DNA of 64,000 bases, taken from Microbacteriaceae bacterium. Its GTDB lineage: Bacteria; Actinomycetota; Actinomycetes; Actinomycetales; Microbacteriaceae. The translations under genes and the position numbers were made by a program. The stretch spans positions 1 through 64,000 of the forward strand of contig JAHBSP010000005.1 in assembly GCA_019639055.1 (NCBI GenBank). The letters are read 5' to 3'. Every line of letters starts with the position of its first letter. Position 1 is the first letter of the stretch. The notes below the pieces were generated by a model that saw only the letters and a list, made by a program, of their open reading frames with translations, searched no databases and was not told where the DNA came from. Positions 35,537 through 44,836 of this stretch are shown one piece after another.

Positions 35537-35890
35537 ATGAGCACTATTTCAGAACCCAAAGCACATCAGGTCACTATTACAGATACTGCAGCCGGCAAGG
35601 TGCGTGAACTACTTGATCGTGAGGGACGTGACGACCTAAGACTCAGACTAGCGGTACAGCCCGGTGGTTGCTCTGGTCTTATTTACCAACTCTATTTCGA
35701 TGAAAGACTACTGGATGCCGATGCAGTGGTGGCTTTTGAACACGGAGTTGAAGTCGTTGTAGACAAGATGAGTGTTCCCTACCTAGATGGCGCTGTTGTT
35801 GACTTCAAAGATTCCATTGAACAGCAGGGTTTTACCATTGATAATCCCAATGCAGCAGGTTCTTGTGCATGTGGAGACTCTTTCCACTAA
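35537..35890 (+). CDS. erpA: Iron-sulfur cluster insertion protein (A-type carrier)
   Basis: A 117-residue A-type carrier (ErpA/IscA/HesB). The three cluster-binding cysteines are in QPGGCSGLIYQ and the C-terminal GSCACGDSFH. It transfers Fe-S clusters to apo-enzymes. Start at ATG 35537 with GAAAGGA six nt upstream; a GTG 15 nt further upstream overlaps the peptidase stop but has no ribosome-binding site. Its place before ctaC matches mycobacterial Rv2204c near ctaC. Confidence 0.94.
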   Translation: MSTISEPKAHQVTITDTAAGKVRELLDREGRDDLRLRLAVQPGGCSGLIYQLYFDERLLDADAVVAFEHGVEVVVDKMSVPYLDGAVVDFKDSIEQQGFTIDNPNAAGSCACGDSFH

Positions 35891-35970
35891 ATTCTTCCTA
35901 AAAGAGCGCGCCAGAGTGGCTTATGCACTTGTCCTTTGGCATAGACTGGTGAAGAGATATCTTCATCGAA

Positions 35971-36807
35971 ATGAGAGTTCGCGTGAAAAAGCATTACCGT
36001 AGATGGTTTTTAGCAGCGGCAGGAGCATTTGCTCTTGGCCCAGCCCTGGCTGCTTGTACTCCTTTACAGCAGACAGGATATTTACCTTCCGACGATACCG
36101 TTACCAACCACACCGGCGTAATTATTGATACTTGGGTCAACGCTTGGATTGTGCTGATGCTGATTGGCATCTTGGTATGGGGTCTTATTATTTGGGCAAG
36201 CATTGTATACAGGCGTCGCCGTGGTCAGACTGCACTTCCTAAGCAGACCCGTTACAACCTGCCAATTGAAACTTTCTTTACATTTGTTCCGCTAGTGCTA
36301 ATTCTCGGCATGTTCGCTTTCACTGCAAGGGAGCAAGCAGTAATTGAATCTCGCTGGGATGAGCCAGACGTTGTTGTAGAAATCCAAGCAAAACGCTGGG
36401 CTTGGGACTTCAACTACAAGACTGAAGATGGTGGTCACTACTTCGCGGGTATCCAAACACAGTTGAAGGAAGGCAACACCGAGCCAGACCCTGCAACAAT
36501 CCCAGAAATTGTGTTGCCAGTAGGGCAGAAGGTTGAACTTCAGATCAAGTCACGCGATGTCGTGCACTCAGTATGGATCGTGGAGCATCTTTACAAGAAG
36601 GATGCCATCCCTGGTCACACCAACTACTACAGTTTTATCCCCAATAAAGAGGGAGTTTTCACTGGTAAGTGTGCCGAGCTCTGTGGTGAATACCACCCAT
36701 ACATGCTCTTCACTTTGAGAGTCGTGCCACTTGCCGAATACGAAGCATATGTTCAATCGCTACCTGCCGGTCAGCTCGGCGACGAAGCTAACCCACAGTA
36801 CGACTAG
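35971..36807 (+). CDS. ctaC: Cytochrome c oxidase subunit II
   Basis: A 278-residue subunit II of the aa3-type oxidase. The N terminus is a lipoprotein signal (RR, hydrophobic stretch, lipobox ALAAC with Cys29). Two transmembrane helices follow (about 48-68 and 93-111) before the external CuA domain. CuA ligands are visible in CAELCGEYHPYM and the upstream His of DVVHSVW. It accepts electrons from cytochrome c of the bcc complex. First of the contiguous ctaC-ctaD-ctaF set. ctaE and qcrCAB are not in this window. Confidence 0.95.
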   Translation: MRVRVKKHYRRWFLAAAGAFALGPALAACTPLQQTGYLPSDDTVTNHTGVIIDTWVNAWIVLMLIGILVWGLIIWASIVYRRRRGQTALPKQTRYNLPIETFFTFVPLVLILGMFAFTAREQAVIESRWDEPDVVVEIQAKRWAWDFNYKTEDGGHYFAGIQTQLKEGNTEPDPATIPEIVLPVGQKVELQIKSRDVVHSVWIVEHLYKKDAIPGHTNYYSFIPNKEGVFTGKCAELCGEYHPYMLFTLRVVPLAEYEAYVQSLPAGQLGDEANPQYD

Positions 36808-36822
36808 GAGTTTGAAAAGAGA

Positions 36823-38457
36823 ATGTCAACACTTACACAAGTTCCTGTGACTCGCAAAGGTAATTTAATCGTCAACTGGATTACCAGTACAGACCATAAA
36901 GTCATCGGGTACATGTACCTGATCGCATCCTTTAGTTTCTTCCTAATCGGTGGCGTAATGGCTCTACTTATTCGTATTCAGCTGAGCAACCCAGGCTTGA
37001 ACGTTATTCCAACACCGGAGCAGTACAACCAACTCTTTACGATGCACGGCACAGTCATGCTACTTATGTTTGCTACACCGCTATTTGCCGGTTTTGCGAA
37101 CGTGCTACTTCCATTGCAGATTGGTGCACCGGATGTGGCTTTCCCGAGACTAAACGCGCTAGCTTTCTGGATGTTCCTATTCGGTTCGCTTATCGCTCTC
37201 GGTGGATTCCTAACTCCGCAGGGTGCAGCATCCTTTGGATGGTTTGCATACCAGCCACTGGCTAACGAAGTATTCTCACCCGGTCTTGGTGGAAACCTCT
37301 GGGTACTTGGTCTAGGCCTCAGCGGTTTCGGTACCATCCTCGGTGCCGTGAACTTCATCACCACAATTCTTGTGCTTCGTGCTCCAGGTATGACCATGTG
37401 GAGAATGCCAATTTTCTCCTGGAACGCGCTAATCACTGCGATTCTGATTCTTATTATCTTCCCTGTGCTAGCGGCAGCAATGTTTGGTATGGCCGCTGAC
37501 CGAATTTTCGGGGCACATATTTACGACTCAGAATTCGGTGGAGCATTGTTGTGGCAGCACTTGTTCTGGTTCTTCGGACATCCGGAAGTGTATGTTATCG
37601 CACTACCTTTCTTTGGAATCGTAAGTGAAGTTATACCGGTATTTAGCCGAAAGCCGATATTCGGATACAAGACACTGGTTATCGCTACAACGGCGATTGC
37701 TGCACTTTCCGTGACAGTATGGGCACACCATATGTATGTCACAGGTGGTGTGCTACTGCCGTTCTTCTCGCTAATGACCATGCTTATTGCAGTTCCTACC
37801 GGTGTGAAGATATTCAACTGGGTAGGTACCATGTGGCGCGGTTCAACCACCTTTGAAACCCCGATGCTGTTTACCCTCGGATTCTTGGTTACCTTCACCT
37901 TCGGTGGTCTAACCGGTGTTATTTTGGCATCTCCTGTGCTTGACTTCCACATTTCAGACACCTACTTTGTGGTTGCTCACTTCCACTACGTTGTGTTCGG
38001 AACAGTGGTGTTTGCGATGTTCTCTGGTTTCTACTTCTGGTGGCCAAAGTTCACTGGAAAGATGCTAAACGAGCGACTCGGTAAAATTCAGTTCTGGATG
38101 CTATTTATCGGCTTCCACATGACCTTCCTAATCCAGCACTGGATTGGTGTTTTGGGTGGTGTTCGCCGCTACTACACCTACATGCAGGAAGACGATATTA
38201 CCTGGATGAACGAGTTATCCACTATCGGTTCCATAATTCTTGGACTCTCTGTGGTTCCATTCATCATCAACGTTTATGTGACCTCTCGTAAGGGCGCAAA
38301 GGTGAACGTGAATGATCCTTGGGGCTATGGTCGTTCACTAGAATGGGCAACCTCTTGCCCACCGCCAAGACATAACTTCACCTCGATTCCAAGAGTTCGT
38401 TCAGAGTCTCCAGCTTTCGATTTAAATCACCCTGAGTATGCGGGAGGAAAACTTTGA
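36823..38457 (+). CDS. ctaD: Cytochrome c oxidase subunit I
   Basis: A 544-residue catalytic subunit with twelve transmembrane helices. Haem and copper ligands are in [25 protein letters not shown] (His-Tyr cross-link region), WAHHMYVTG, and [11 protein letters not shown]. It reduces O2 to water at the haem a3-CuB centre and pumps protons. ATG at 36823 is 15 nt after ctaC. The stop overlaps the ctaF start by 4 nt. Confidence 0.98.
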   Translation: MSTLTQVPVTRKGNLIVNWITSTDHKVIGYMYLIASFSFFLIGGVMALLIRIQLSNPGLNVIPTPEQYNQLFTMHGTVMLLMFATPLFAGFANVLLPLQIGAPDVAFPRLNALAFWMFLFGSLIALGGFLTPQGAASFGWFAYQPLANEVFSPGLGGNLWVLGLGLSGFGTILGAVNFITTILVLRAPGMTMWRMPIFSWNALITAILILIIFPVLAAAMFGMAADRIFGAHIYDSEFGGALLWQHLFWFFGHPEVYVIALPFFGIVSEVIPVFSRKPIFGYKTLVIATTAIAALSVTVWAHHMYVTGGVLLPFFSLMTMLIAVPTGVKIFNWVGTMWRGSTTFETPMLFTLGFLVTFTFGGLTGVILASPVLDFHISDTYFVVAHFHYVVFGTVVFAMFSGFYFWWPKFTGKMLNERLGKIQFWMLFIGFHMTFLIQHWIGVLGGVRRYYTYMQEDDITWMNELSTIGSIILGLSVVPFIINVYVTSRKGAKVNVNDPWGYGRSLEWATSCPPPRHNFTSIPRVRSESPAFDLNHPEYAGGKL

Positions 38458-38903
38458 AGACTAACGCCATAATTTGGTGGAGCCTCGCGATTTTCTATGG
38501 AATCGTAACTGTAGTTTATGTACTTTGGTTCTATTTAGATAATCCAGAAGGATTCCAGTGGGTAGGCGGGCCTCATTCAGAAGGTCTATGGGTAGGTATT
38601 CTTGCTCTCGGTCTTACCACGGTGCTTTCAATATTCATCGGTTTCTTCGTAACCCGATACCACAACCGTTCCGGTGGGCTATTGCCTGAAGACACTTTGG
38701 ACGCGGAAATTGATGAAGGTGACCCAAATATCGGACATTACTCTCCATGGAGCTGGTGGCCGATTGTGCTAGCTGCTGGTATGGCTCTCGTATTCATTGG
38801 TTTAGGAACCGGATTCTGGCTAAGCTTCTATGGTTTACCAGTTGCCCTAATCGGCCTAGTGGGTTTTGTTTTCGAGCATTACCGAGGCACTTTCCAACAC
38901 TAA
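38454..38903 (+). CDS. ctaF: Cytochrome c oxidase subunit IV (actinobacterial CtaF)
   Basis: A 149-residue membrane protein with four helices in two pairs (about 6-26, 45-65, 99-118, 121-140). [11 protein letters not shown] and [10 protein letters not shown] are typical of the actinobacterial subunit IV family. It stabilises the oxidase in the bcc-aa3 supercomplex. The start is TTG at 38454, with GGAGGAAAAC upstream, overlapping the ctaD stop. The mycobacterial relative, Rv2199c, also lies next to ctaC. Confidence 0.93.
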   Translation: MKTNAIIWWSLAIFYGIVTVVYVLWFYLDNPEGFQWVGGPHSEGLWVGILALGLTTVLSIFIGFFVTRYHNRSGGLLPEDTLDAEIDEGDPNIGHYSPWSWWPIVLAAGMALVFIGLGTGFWLSFYGLPVALIGLVGFVFEHYRGTFQH

Positions 38904-38924
38904 ACATCGAAGGATATCCCAGCA

Positions 38925-40922
38925 ATGTCTGATCTTGGAAATGAAGATATCCCGGTACGTAGGAGTAACTACGTACCGCCCGAGAACGATGCCCCTGCAG
39001 AAGCGGAGTTTGTTAGCGACGAACAGTTAGCTTCTCAGATTGCTGCTGGACTTCAAGATGGCGTGAATATCGAACAGCTAATTAGCAAACTCGAAGGTGA
39101 ACTTGGAAAGCGTGAAGAGCGCAAAGAAGATTATGAGCGCTGGGCACAGCAATCAGTAGAGCAGCAAGAACCAGTTGTAGTCATTCCAGAGCCGGTAATT
39201 GTGGGAAGCGAAGAGAGCCCTGCTGTTGGTGCTTTTGAATCAGCTGAAGTTCCTGCTGTTGAGGCGGCAGTTTCGAAAGAAATCCCAGTCACGCAGGCTC
39301 AGTTTTCTGAGGGCGTTGTTTCTGAGGAAAGTCCCGTTGAGGAAGAATGGCATGCGGAAATCGCTCCCGAAGATACTGAGGGCGAAGAGCTTGAAATTCT
39401 TCCGGTAGTTGACACTGTAGATTCACTAATTTCTGCGGCTAAAGTTGAGGCTCATCTAGTCAAAGCTCCAGACACATTCATAGAGCATTCTGGCGTAACT
39501 GAAACAGCTATTCACTTACGAAACGGTAAAGCAATTAGACTCTTCTGGCTCTGGTTTGCTCCGATGTCCTCGATTTGGGTGCTTATTGCTGGAGCTAGGC
39601 TAACCACCGGCACTCAAGATTTATGGCAAATGCTTATTGCCCTTTTGCTAGGTACCGGACTTTCACTTATCCCTGTGATTGTTGGCACAATAGCTTCAAA
39701 GTGGAGCGGACAACCAACCATGGTAGTTTCGCGAGCGACATTTGGACATTTTGGGAATATCTTGCCGGCTTTAGTTGCATACCTAAGCAGGTTGGCAATA
39801 CTGCTGCTGTTCCTTTGGATTATTAGTTCCGCGTCGTTACCGCTTCTAAAACTTCTGCCTTTTGGGTTTGAAGATAGCATTCTCAGAAGTATTGCAGCAG
39901 GGGCAGCAATACTTCTGGCGATGATATTTGCTTTGATTGGCTACAAACTTATTCGCCTGTTGAGCATACTATTCTCCATCACATCGATATTTGGAATTGG
40001 TTCACTGGTTTACTTCACTGCTCCACTTCTAAACTTCAACCGGATTCTGGATCAGCCCGCGGGCAGTTGGTGGGCAACTGTGGGAGCAGCAGTATTCACC
40101 TTCGCTATAGTCGGAATTATTTGGTCACAGGGTGCTGGAGATCTCGCAAGATATCAAAGACCAAGTTCCAGCACCTCGGCAGCTGCAACTAGCGCATCGT
40201 TAGGCTTCATTATTCCAATTGCAGGACTTTGTGTTTGGGGAATAATGCTTGCGTTATCTACTCCTCAATTCGCCGAAAGGCTTGGTAGCGATCCATTCGC
40301 TGCGCTACTTGAACTAATTCCTGGCTGGTTGCAAGTATCAGTGTTAGTTTCAGTGATCTTGAGCCTGCTGATTGCAATCACCATGGCAATATATTCAGCT
40401 GGACTGTCACTACCTGCTACCGGCATAGCGATAGATCGCGGGACTTCAACAGTGCTCACCATGCTATTAGCGGCTGGTGGCGCCGTATACGTGACCTGGA
40501 ACCAAGTTGTAGGCATGGCTAACTTGCCTGCTCAGCTTCTGCTCGTCTTAGCGGTGCCGACAGCTGCTTGGGCTGGGCTTTTCAGCGGTGAAATGTTCTT
40601 ACGTGCCAGAAGATTTGATTCTTATTCACTGGTTCATCGCGGTGGGGTCTACAAAAACTTTAGAAGTATCCCATTCGTGAGTTTGCTGCTTATTTCCGGT
40701 GTTGGCTTTGCTTTCATTCAAAGTCCAATTGAATGGCTAGGCTGGCTCGGCTACGGTTACAAGATTCCTGGGCTAACTGAAATCTTCCCAGACATTGAAC
40801 TTTCTCACATTGGGGTGCTTCTGGCACTCATTCTAGGAATTCTTGTGAGCGTTTCCACATCGCTTAAATCCATTCGTGAACAAGAAATGGTTCGAGATTC
40901 TTCACTGAAAATTCGTAACTGA
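38925..40922 (+). CDS. NCS1-type purine/cytosine permease with long acidic N-terminal domain
   Basis: A 665-residue protein. Residues 1 to about 203 are soluble, with a charged helical part (EQLISKLEGELGKREERKE) followed by a low-complexity Glu/Pro/Val/Ala-rich stretch (about 82-160). About twelve transmembrane helices follow from residue 206. PTMVVSRATFG (264-274) is the NCS1 nucleobase transporter signature, and WSQGAGDLARYQRP matches the family's middle region. Transport of a nucleobase or related compound across the membrane is expected; substrate unknown. The N-terminal extension is far longer than in classical NCS1 permeases. It lies between ctaF and the Nif3-like gene, overlapping the latter by one base. 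Confidence 0.82.
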   Translation: MSDLGNEDIPVRRSNYVPPENDAPAEAEFVSDEQLASQIAAGLQDGVNIEQLISKLEGELGKREERKEDYERWAQQSVEQQEPVVVIPEPVIVGSEESPAVGAFESAEVPAVEAAVSKEIPVTQAQFSEGVVSEESPVEEEWHAEIAPEDTEGEELEILPVVDTVDSLISAAKVEAHLVKAPDTFIEHSGVTETAIHLRNGKAIRLFWLWFAPMSSIWVLIAGARLTTGTQDLWQMLIALLLGTGLSLIPVIVGTIASKWSGQPTMVVSRATFGHFGNILPALVAYLSRLAILLLFLWIISSASLPLLKLLPFGFEDSILRSIAAGAAILLAMIFALIGYKLIRLLSILFSITSIFGIGSLVYFTAPLLNFNRILDQPAGSWWATVGAAVFTFAIVGIIWSQGAGDLARYQRPSSSTSAAATSASLGFIIPIAGLCVWGIMLALSTPQFAERLGSDPFAALLELIPGWLQVSVLVSVILSLLIAITMAIYSAGLSLPATGIAIDRGTSTVLTMLLAAGGAVYVTWNQVVGMANLPAQLLLVLAVPTAAWAGLFSGEMFLRARRFDSYSLVHRGGVYKNFRSIPFVSLLLISGVGFAFIQSPIEWLGWLGYGYKIPGLTEIFPDIELSHIGVLLALILGILVSVSTSLKSIREQEMVRDSSLKIRN

Positions 40923-41707
40923 TGAGACTAACAGAAGTAGTCAAAAAACTAGAAGAAGTTTGGCCGGTTTCTGGCGCACTTGAATGGGACAAGGTAGGGC
41001 TGGTTGTTGGTGGCAACACCGCAGAAATTAGCAAAATTTTATTTGCGGTCGATGTCACTTTTGAAGTTATTGATGAGGCTAAAGCAGTTGGTGCAGAGCT
41101 GATTGTCAGTCACCATCCATTGCTATTTCATCCGGTGAATGCTTTCACGGATTCTAACTGGCGTGGAAAAGTAGTCACCGAATTAATTCAGAATAATATT
41201 GCACTCTATGTTGCACACACGAACGCCGATATTATTGCTGGGGGAACATCAGATGCTATCGCTAAGGCACTGGGGCTCTCCGACACTAAACCAATTACTG
41301 AAGATGGCATTGGACGAATTGGACGTTTCAAAGCAAGTGTTCCTCTTATAGCGCTTGCCCAGAAGCTAAAAGAGATACTCCCCGAAGATATCTCTGGGGT
41401 AAAAGTTGCTGGTGATCCGGAAAGATCAATAATTACAGTTGCTATCTGCGCTGGCTCTGGTGACGATCTTTTTGATTTTGTGCAGGAAGCGGATGCTTAC
41501 ATTAGTAGCGATTTGCGTCACCACCCAGCACTTGACGCCACTCTAGACTTTGCTGTCAGGGGAGGCCCGGTGCTAATTGATGTTTCCCATTGGGCAAGCG
41601 AATTTTTGTGGATTCCGGATATGGCAGAATACCTGAAATATAGACTTGAAGATGTTGATGTGCTGGTTTCTAAAGTGCGCACTGAACCTTGGACTTTTCG
41701 AGCTTAG
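40922..41707 (+). CDS. Nif3-like dinuclear metal centre protein
   Basis: A 261-residue member of the Nif3/YbgI/DUF34 family, which assembles into a hexameric ring with a two-metal site. Metal-ligand blocks are LIVSHHPLLFHPVNAF and, at the C terminus, DVSHWASEF; AHTNADIIAGGTSDAIAKALGL is also typical. The family has been linked to GTP cyclohydrolase I-type reactions or metal handling, but the role is unsettled. ATG at 40922 overlaps the permease stop. It is followed by the coiled-coil and RNase HI genes, as in Rv2230c-Rv2228c. Confidence 0.92.
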   Translation: MRLTEVVKKLEEVWPVSGALEWDKVGLVVGGNTAEISKILFAVDVTFEVIDEAKAVGAELIVSHHPLLFHPVNAFTDSNWRGKVVTELIQNNIALYVAHTNADIIAGGTSDAIAKALGLSDTKPITEDGIGRIGRFKASVPLIALAQKLKEILPEDISGVKVAGDPERSIITVAICAGSGDDLFDFVQEADAYISSDLRHHPALDATLDFAVRGGPVLIDVSHWASEFLWIPDMAEYLKYRLEDVDVLVSKVRTEPWTFRA

Positions 41708-41718
41708 TAGGGGTATTA

Positions 41719-42432
41719 ATGAGAGTGGATCCGAGAATTCAGCGAAGACTGCTTGATTTAGCGAGTGTAGATTCAGCTATTCGAAACGCTAAGGTTGACT
41801 TAAATAAGGCGACCTCTGGTAGTGCTCAAGACATCCAGTCGGAGAAAGCAACAGTAGCGGGGGAGCTCCGTGATCAGCTAGCAATCGTTGACGGTATCAA
41901 AGTTGAACTCCGTAAAGTTGAAGACGATATTGCTACAGCTCAAAGCAGAATTGAACGCGATAAAAATCTACTCGCTACAGCAACCGAGGCAAAAGACATT
42001 TCAGTTCTCTCCGCAGAGATGGATAAGCTCGCAGAAAGAATAGACGCTCTGGAAACCAAAGAAATTGAGATGCTCGATACTAAAGCTGAGGCCGAAGCTA
42101 AACTTGCTGAAGTGCAAGCAAAATACGAGGCATTAGGCAATGAAATAACGTCCTTTGAGAGTGAACAAAACGAGAAAATTTTGGTCGCCAAAAAGGAATT
42201 AGACGAGCTGCTCGAGAATCGCAAAATAATCGAATCTGAATTCCCTGAAGAATTATTGGCTCTATATAACAAACAGCTTGAGCGTTACGGTGTCGGGGCA
42301 AGTGAGCTAGTTGGTTCAGTAACTAGCGCTACTGGCATAAGTATTCCGGCTACAGAATTAGCCAAAATACGAGCAACTTCCCCAGAAGAAATTGTGCTTT
42401 GCCCCGATTCAAACGCAATCTTAGTTAGGTAA
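41719..42432 (+). CDS. C4-zinc-ribbon-family coiled-coil protein with lost zinc ribbon
   Basis: A 237-residue protein of the family of Rv2229c and chlamydial CT398. Residues about 15-180 form a long antiparallel coiled coil. In relatives the C terminus is a zinc ribbon with two CxxC pairs ending CGRILVR-like. Here the segment ELVGSVTSATGISIPATEL and the final IVLCPDSNAILVR keep the backbone but only one cysteine (Cys228), the only one in the protein. Zinc binding by this site is therefore unlikely. Start at ATG 41719 behind a GGGG stretch; an in-frame TTG overlapping the Nif3 stop is less likely. Position between Nif3 and RNase HI is conserved. Confidence 0.88.
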   Translation: MRVDPRIQRRLLDLASVDSAIRNAKVDLNKATSGSAQDIQSEKATVAGELRDQLAIVDGIKVELRKVEDDIATAQSRIERDKNLLATATEAKDISVLSAEMDKLAERIDALETKEIEMLDTKAEAEAKLAEVQAKYEALGNEITSFESEQNEKILVAKKELDELLENRKIIESEFPEELLALYNKQLERYGVGASELVGSVTSATGISIPATELAKIRATSPEEIVLCPDSNAILVR

Positions 42433-42435
42433 GTT

Positions 42436-42849
42436 TTGAGTTTTATTATCGAGGGCGATGGTGGATCGCGTGGAAATCCTGGCGTTGCGGCGTCGGGAAC
42501 AGTTGTGTGTGCTGAAAATGGGCAAATTTTGGCTGAAATCGGACGTTTTTTGGGCGAAACCACTAATAATGTGGCTGAATACACTTCGGTGATTGAGGGG
42601 CTGAAATGGACCCTGCTGAAGGATCCTGTAGCAAGTGTGCACTTTAAGATGGATTCAAAGCTAGTAGTTGAGCAGTTGTCCAGCCGTTGGAAAATCAAAG
42701 ATGAAAAACTTCGCGCACTAGCAAAAGAAGCAACTGAACTGTACCGAGGCAGAAAAATTACTTTTGAATGGGTTCCGCGTGAACAAAATAAACGCGCTGA
42801 TGCCATTGCAAATGAAGCAATGGATTTACTAACCAGCTTTAGCAGGTAA
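42436..42849 (+). CDS. RNase HI-family protein
   Basis: A 137-residue single-domain ribonuclease H of the actinobacterial type. Active-site acids are visible in IIEGDGGSRGNPG (Asp), NNVAEYTSVIEGL (Glu), KMDSKLVVEQL (Asp) and NKRADAIANEAM (Asp). It degrades RNA in RNA-DNA hybrids. In mycobacterial Rv2228c the same domain is fused to a phosphatase (CobC-like) domain, absent here. The start is TTG at 42436, 3 nt after the preceding stop. The rnpB RNA gene begins about 10 nt downstream. Confidence 0.9.
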   Translation: MSFIIEGDGGSRGNPGVAASGTVVCAENGQILAEIGRFLGETTNNVAEYTSVIEGLKWTLLKDPVASVHFKMDSKLVVEQLSSRWKIKDEKLRALAKEATELYRGRKITFEWVPREQNKRADAIANEAMDLLTSFSR

Positions 42850-42859
42850 CCTTATTACT

Positions 42860-43205
42860 GAAGAGGTCGACCAGACGGTCGCGGCTATTTTGGTCGAGGA
42901 ACGTCCGGGCTCCACAGAGCAAGGTGGTGGGTAACGCCCACCCGGGGTAACCCGAGAGCAAGTGCAACAGAAAGTAAACCGCCAGGCAACTGGTAAGGGT
43001 GAAACGGTGGTGTAAGAGACCACCAGAGGATTGGGAGATCAGTCCTGCTGGGTAAACCTCACCTGGAGCAAGGTCAAATAGGGATGCGTTTAGACTGCTC
43101 GTTTAGCATCCGGGTAGACCGCAAGATACCAGTGGCAACACTGGTGCTAGATAGATGGCCGTCACGGGAAACCGTACAGAACCCGGCGTATCGGTTGGCC
43201 TCTTC
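42860..43205 (+). ncRNA. rnpB: RNase P RNA (class A)
   Basis: The RNA subunit of RNase P, which matures tRNA 5' ends. Conserved regions are easily recognised: GAGGAACGTCCGGGCTCC near 42897, GCAACAGAAAGTAAACCGCC near 42965, GGTAAGGGTGAAACGGTGG and GTAAGAGACCACCAG in the middle, and TAGATAGATGGCCG plus ACAGAACCCGGCGTAT near the 3' end. Helix P1 forms between GAAGAGG (42860-42866) and CCTCTTC (43199-43205), which sets the ends. The RNase HI gene precedes it on the same strand. ppgK converges from 7 nt beyond, with no clear terminator. Confidence 0.96.
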
Positions 43206-43211
43206 ACTTCC

Positions 43212-43955
43212 CTAAATCGCTAGGCTGGCTGCGCCAATAATTCCGGCATTGTTGCTAAGTTGCGCTGGGACTATTTCCACATCCGACTTTATGTAGGGCA
43301 GTAGCAGTTCATGGTTCTTTATTACGCCACCACCAAAAATATATAAATCAGGATTAGTAATGGTGGTAACTAGCTCTAAGAAGCGGCTTAGAGCTTTAGC
43401 CCACTCTGCATAATCGAGTCCCAGTTTCTCCCTGGATCTGCTGGAAGCAATTTTTTCAGCATCCACACCATCCATAATTATGTGACCAAATTCGGTATTC
43501 GGGATTAGATTCCCATTGTGGATCATTGCTGAACCGATTCCGGTGCCGAGGGTAAGCATGAGTACTGTGCCAGGGATATCTTTAGCCGTTCCGTACTTTA
43601 CTTCAGCGATTCCTGCCGCATCAGCATCGTTAACAAAATGGATGTCTGTACCGAGCTTGCTTTCAAACATTCGTTCCGCATCCAAACCAATCCATTCTGG
43701 GGAGATATTTGCTGCAGTGAGCGTATGTCCCTGCCTGATTACACTCGGGAAGCAAACACCAACCGGAAGTGAATCCTGTTCGTGAGCAGAAATAATCATC
43801 TCGTAGAGGGTTGCTACCGACTCGAGAATATCCGCAGGTTTGCCCCCTTCAGGTGTGCTGACCTTGAAGCGTTCGGTAAGCAGAGTTCCGGATATTCGAT
43901 CAACAACTGCACCCTTTATGCCGGTGCCGCCAATGTCTATACCAATCGCTTCCAA
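43212..43955 (-). CDS. ppgK: Polyphosphate glucokinase (ROK family)
   Basis: A 247-residue ROK kinase phosphorylating glucose with polyphosphate (and usually ATP). GIDIGGTGIKGAVVD is the phosphate-binding motif. HFVNDADAAGIAE holds the catalytic Asp. LTLGTGIGSAM, PNTEFGH and FGGGVIKNHE are typical of actinobacterial PpgK. The family's short length fits. The start is TTG at 43955-43953, with AGGAATC upstream at good spacing. It lies downstream of panB on the same strand with a 44-bp gap. Confidence 0.92.
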   Translation of the reverse strand: MEAIGIDIGGTGIKGAVVDRISGTLLTERFKVSTPEGGKPADILESVATLYEMIISAHEQDSLPVGVCFPSVIRQGHTLTAANISPEWIGLDAERMFESKLGTDIHFVNDADAAGIAEVKYGTAKDIPGTVLMLTLGTGIGSAMIHNGNLIPNTEFGHIIMDGVDAEKIASSRSREKLGLDYAEWAKALSRFLELVTTITNPDLYIFGGGVIKNHELLLPYIKSDVEIVPAQLSNNAGIIGAASLAI

Positions 43956-43999
43956 GAAGATTCCTAGTCTAAGTATTTATCGTAAATCGTTTAAGTGTT

Positions 44000-44809
44000 T
44001 TACTCGAAAGAGTGCTCTTCAGCTGGAAAACTGCCAGATAAGACATCGTCACGGTAATTGGTGGCAGCTTCACTGAGCACGCTGTATAGGTCTGCATACT
44101 TCTTTACAAACTTGAACTGCCTACCATCGCTTAGTCCAGCAAAGTCAGTCCAAACAAGAATCTGTCCGTCTGTGCCATTACCGGCACCAATCCCGATTGT
44201 TGGGATTTCTAATTCTTGGGAAATTTTTCTGGCAAGTGCTGCAGGAACCATTTCTAGAACGATTGCGAATGCTCCGGCATCCTGAACAGCTTTTGCATCA
44301 TCAAGGACTCTTTGTGCGGCTGCATCTCTTCCTTGAACTAAATGTCCGCCTAAACCGTGTTCACTCTGAGGAGTGAATCCGATGTGTCCCATAACTGGGA
44401 TTCCAGATTCGACAATGCGAGCAATCTGCTTTTTTGAGCGGACACCACCCTCAAGTTTTACCGCGTGCACACCGGTTTCTTTCATAAAGCGAAAAGCAGC
44501 GTGGAGTGCCTCATCAGGGCCGACTTCATAAGATCCAAAAGGCAGGTCAGCTACCACAAGCGCACGTTTGGTGTTATCAACAACTGCTTTAGTCAGTGGA
44601 ATTAAATGATCAAGTGTGATTGGAATGGTTGTATCCATACCGTAAACAGCATTTGCTGCGGAATCACCAACCAAAAGGAAGTCGATGCCTGCACGGTCAA
44701 ATATTCGCGCGGTAAGGGCATCGTAGCTGGTTAGTCCGGTAATCTTCACTCCGTCTGCCTTAGCGGCAGCGAAATGTCTGGTACGTACTCGCTTAATTAC
44801 TTCGCTCAC
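44000..44809 (-). CDS. panB: 3-methyl-2-oxobutanoate hydroxymethyltransferase
   Basis: A 269-residue enzyme making ketopantoate from 2-oxoisovalerate and methylene-tetrahydrofolate, the first step toward pantothenate and CoA. Signature blocks are [25 protein letters not shown] residues near the N terminus, [28 protein letters not shown], and [16 protein letters not shown] residues with the catalytic Glu. GTG at 44809. It follows nadE by 27 bp on the same strand, forming a likely cofactor transcription unit nadE-panB-ppgK. Confidence 0.95.
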   Translation of the reverse strand: MSEVIKRVRTRHFAAAKADGVKITGLTSYDALTARIFDRAGIDFLLVGDSAANAVYGMDTTIPITLDHLIPLTKAVVDNTKRALVVADLPFGSYEVGPDEALHAAFRFMKETGVHAVKLEGGVRSKKQIARIVESGIPVMGHIGFTPQSEHGLGGHLVQGRDAAAQRVLDDAKAVQDAGAFAIVLEMVPAALARKISQELEIPTIGIGAGNGTDGQILVWTDFAGLSDGRQFKFVKKYADLYSVLSEAATNYRDDVLSGSFPAEEHSFE

Positions 44810-44836
44810 AATATTCCAATCTACCCGCTTAGCAGG

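Noticed and set aside
42829..43023. Minus-strand frame opposite the 5' half of rnpB
   Set aside because: The region is explained by RNase P RNA. The frame is short and has no coding features.
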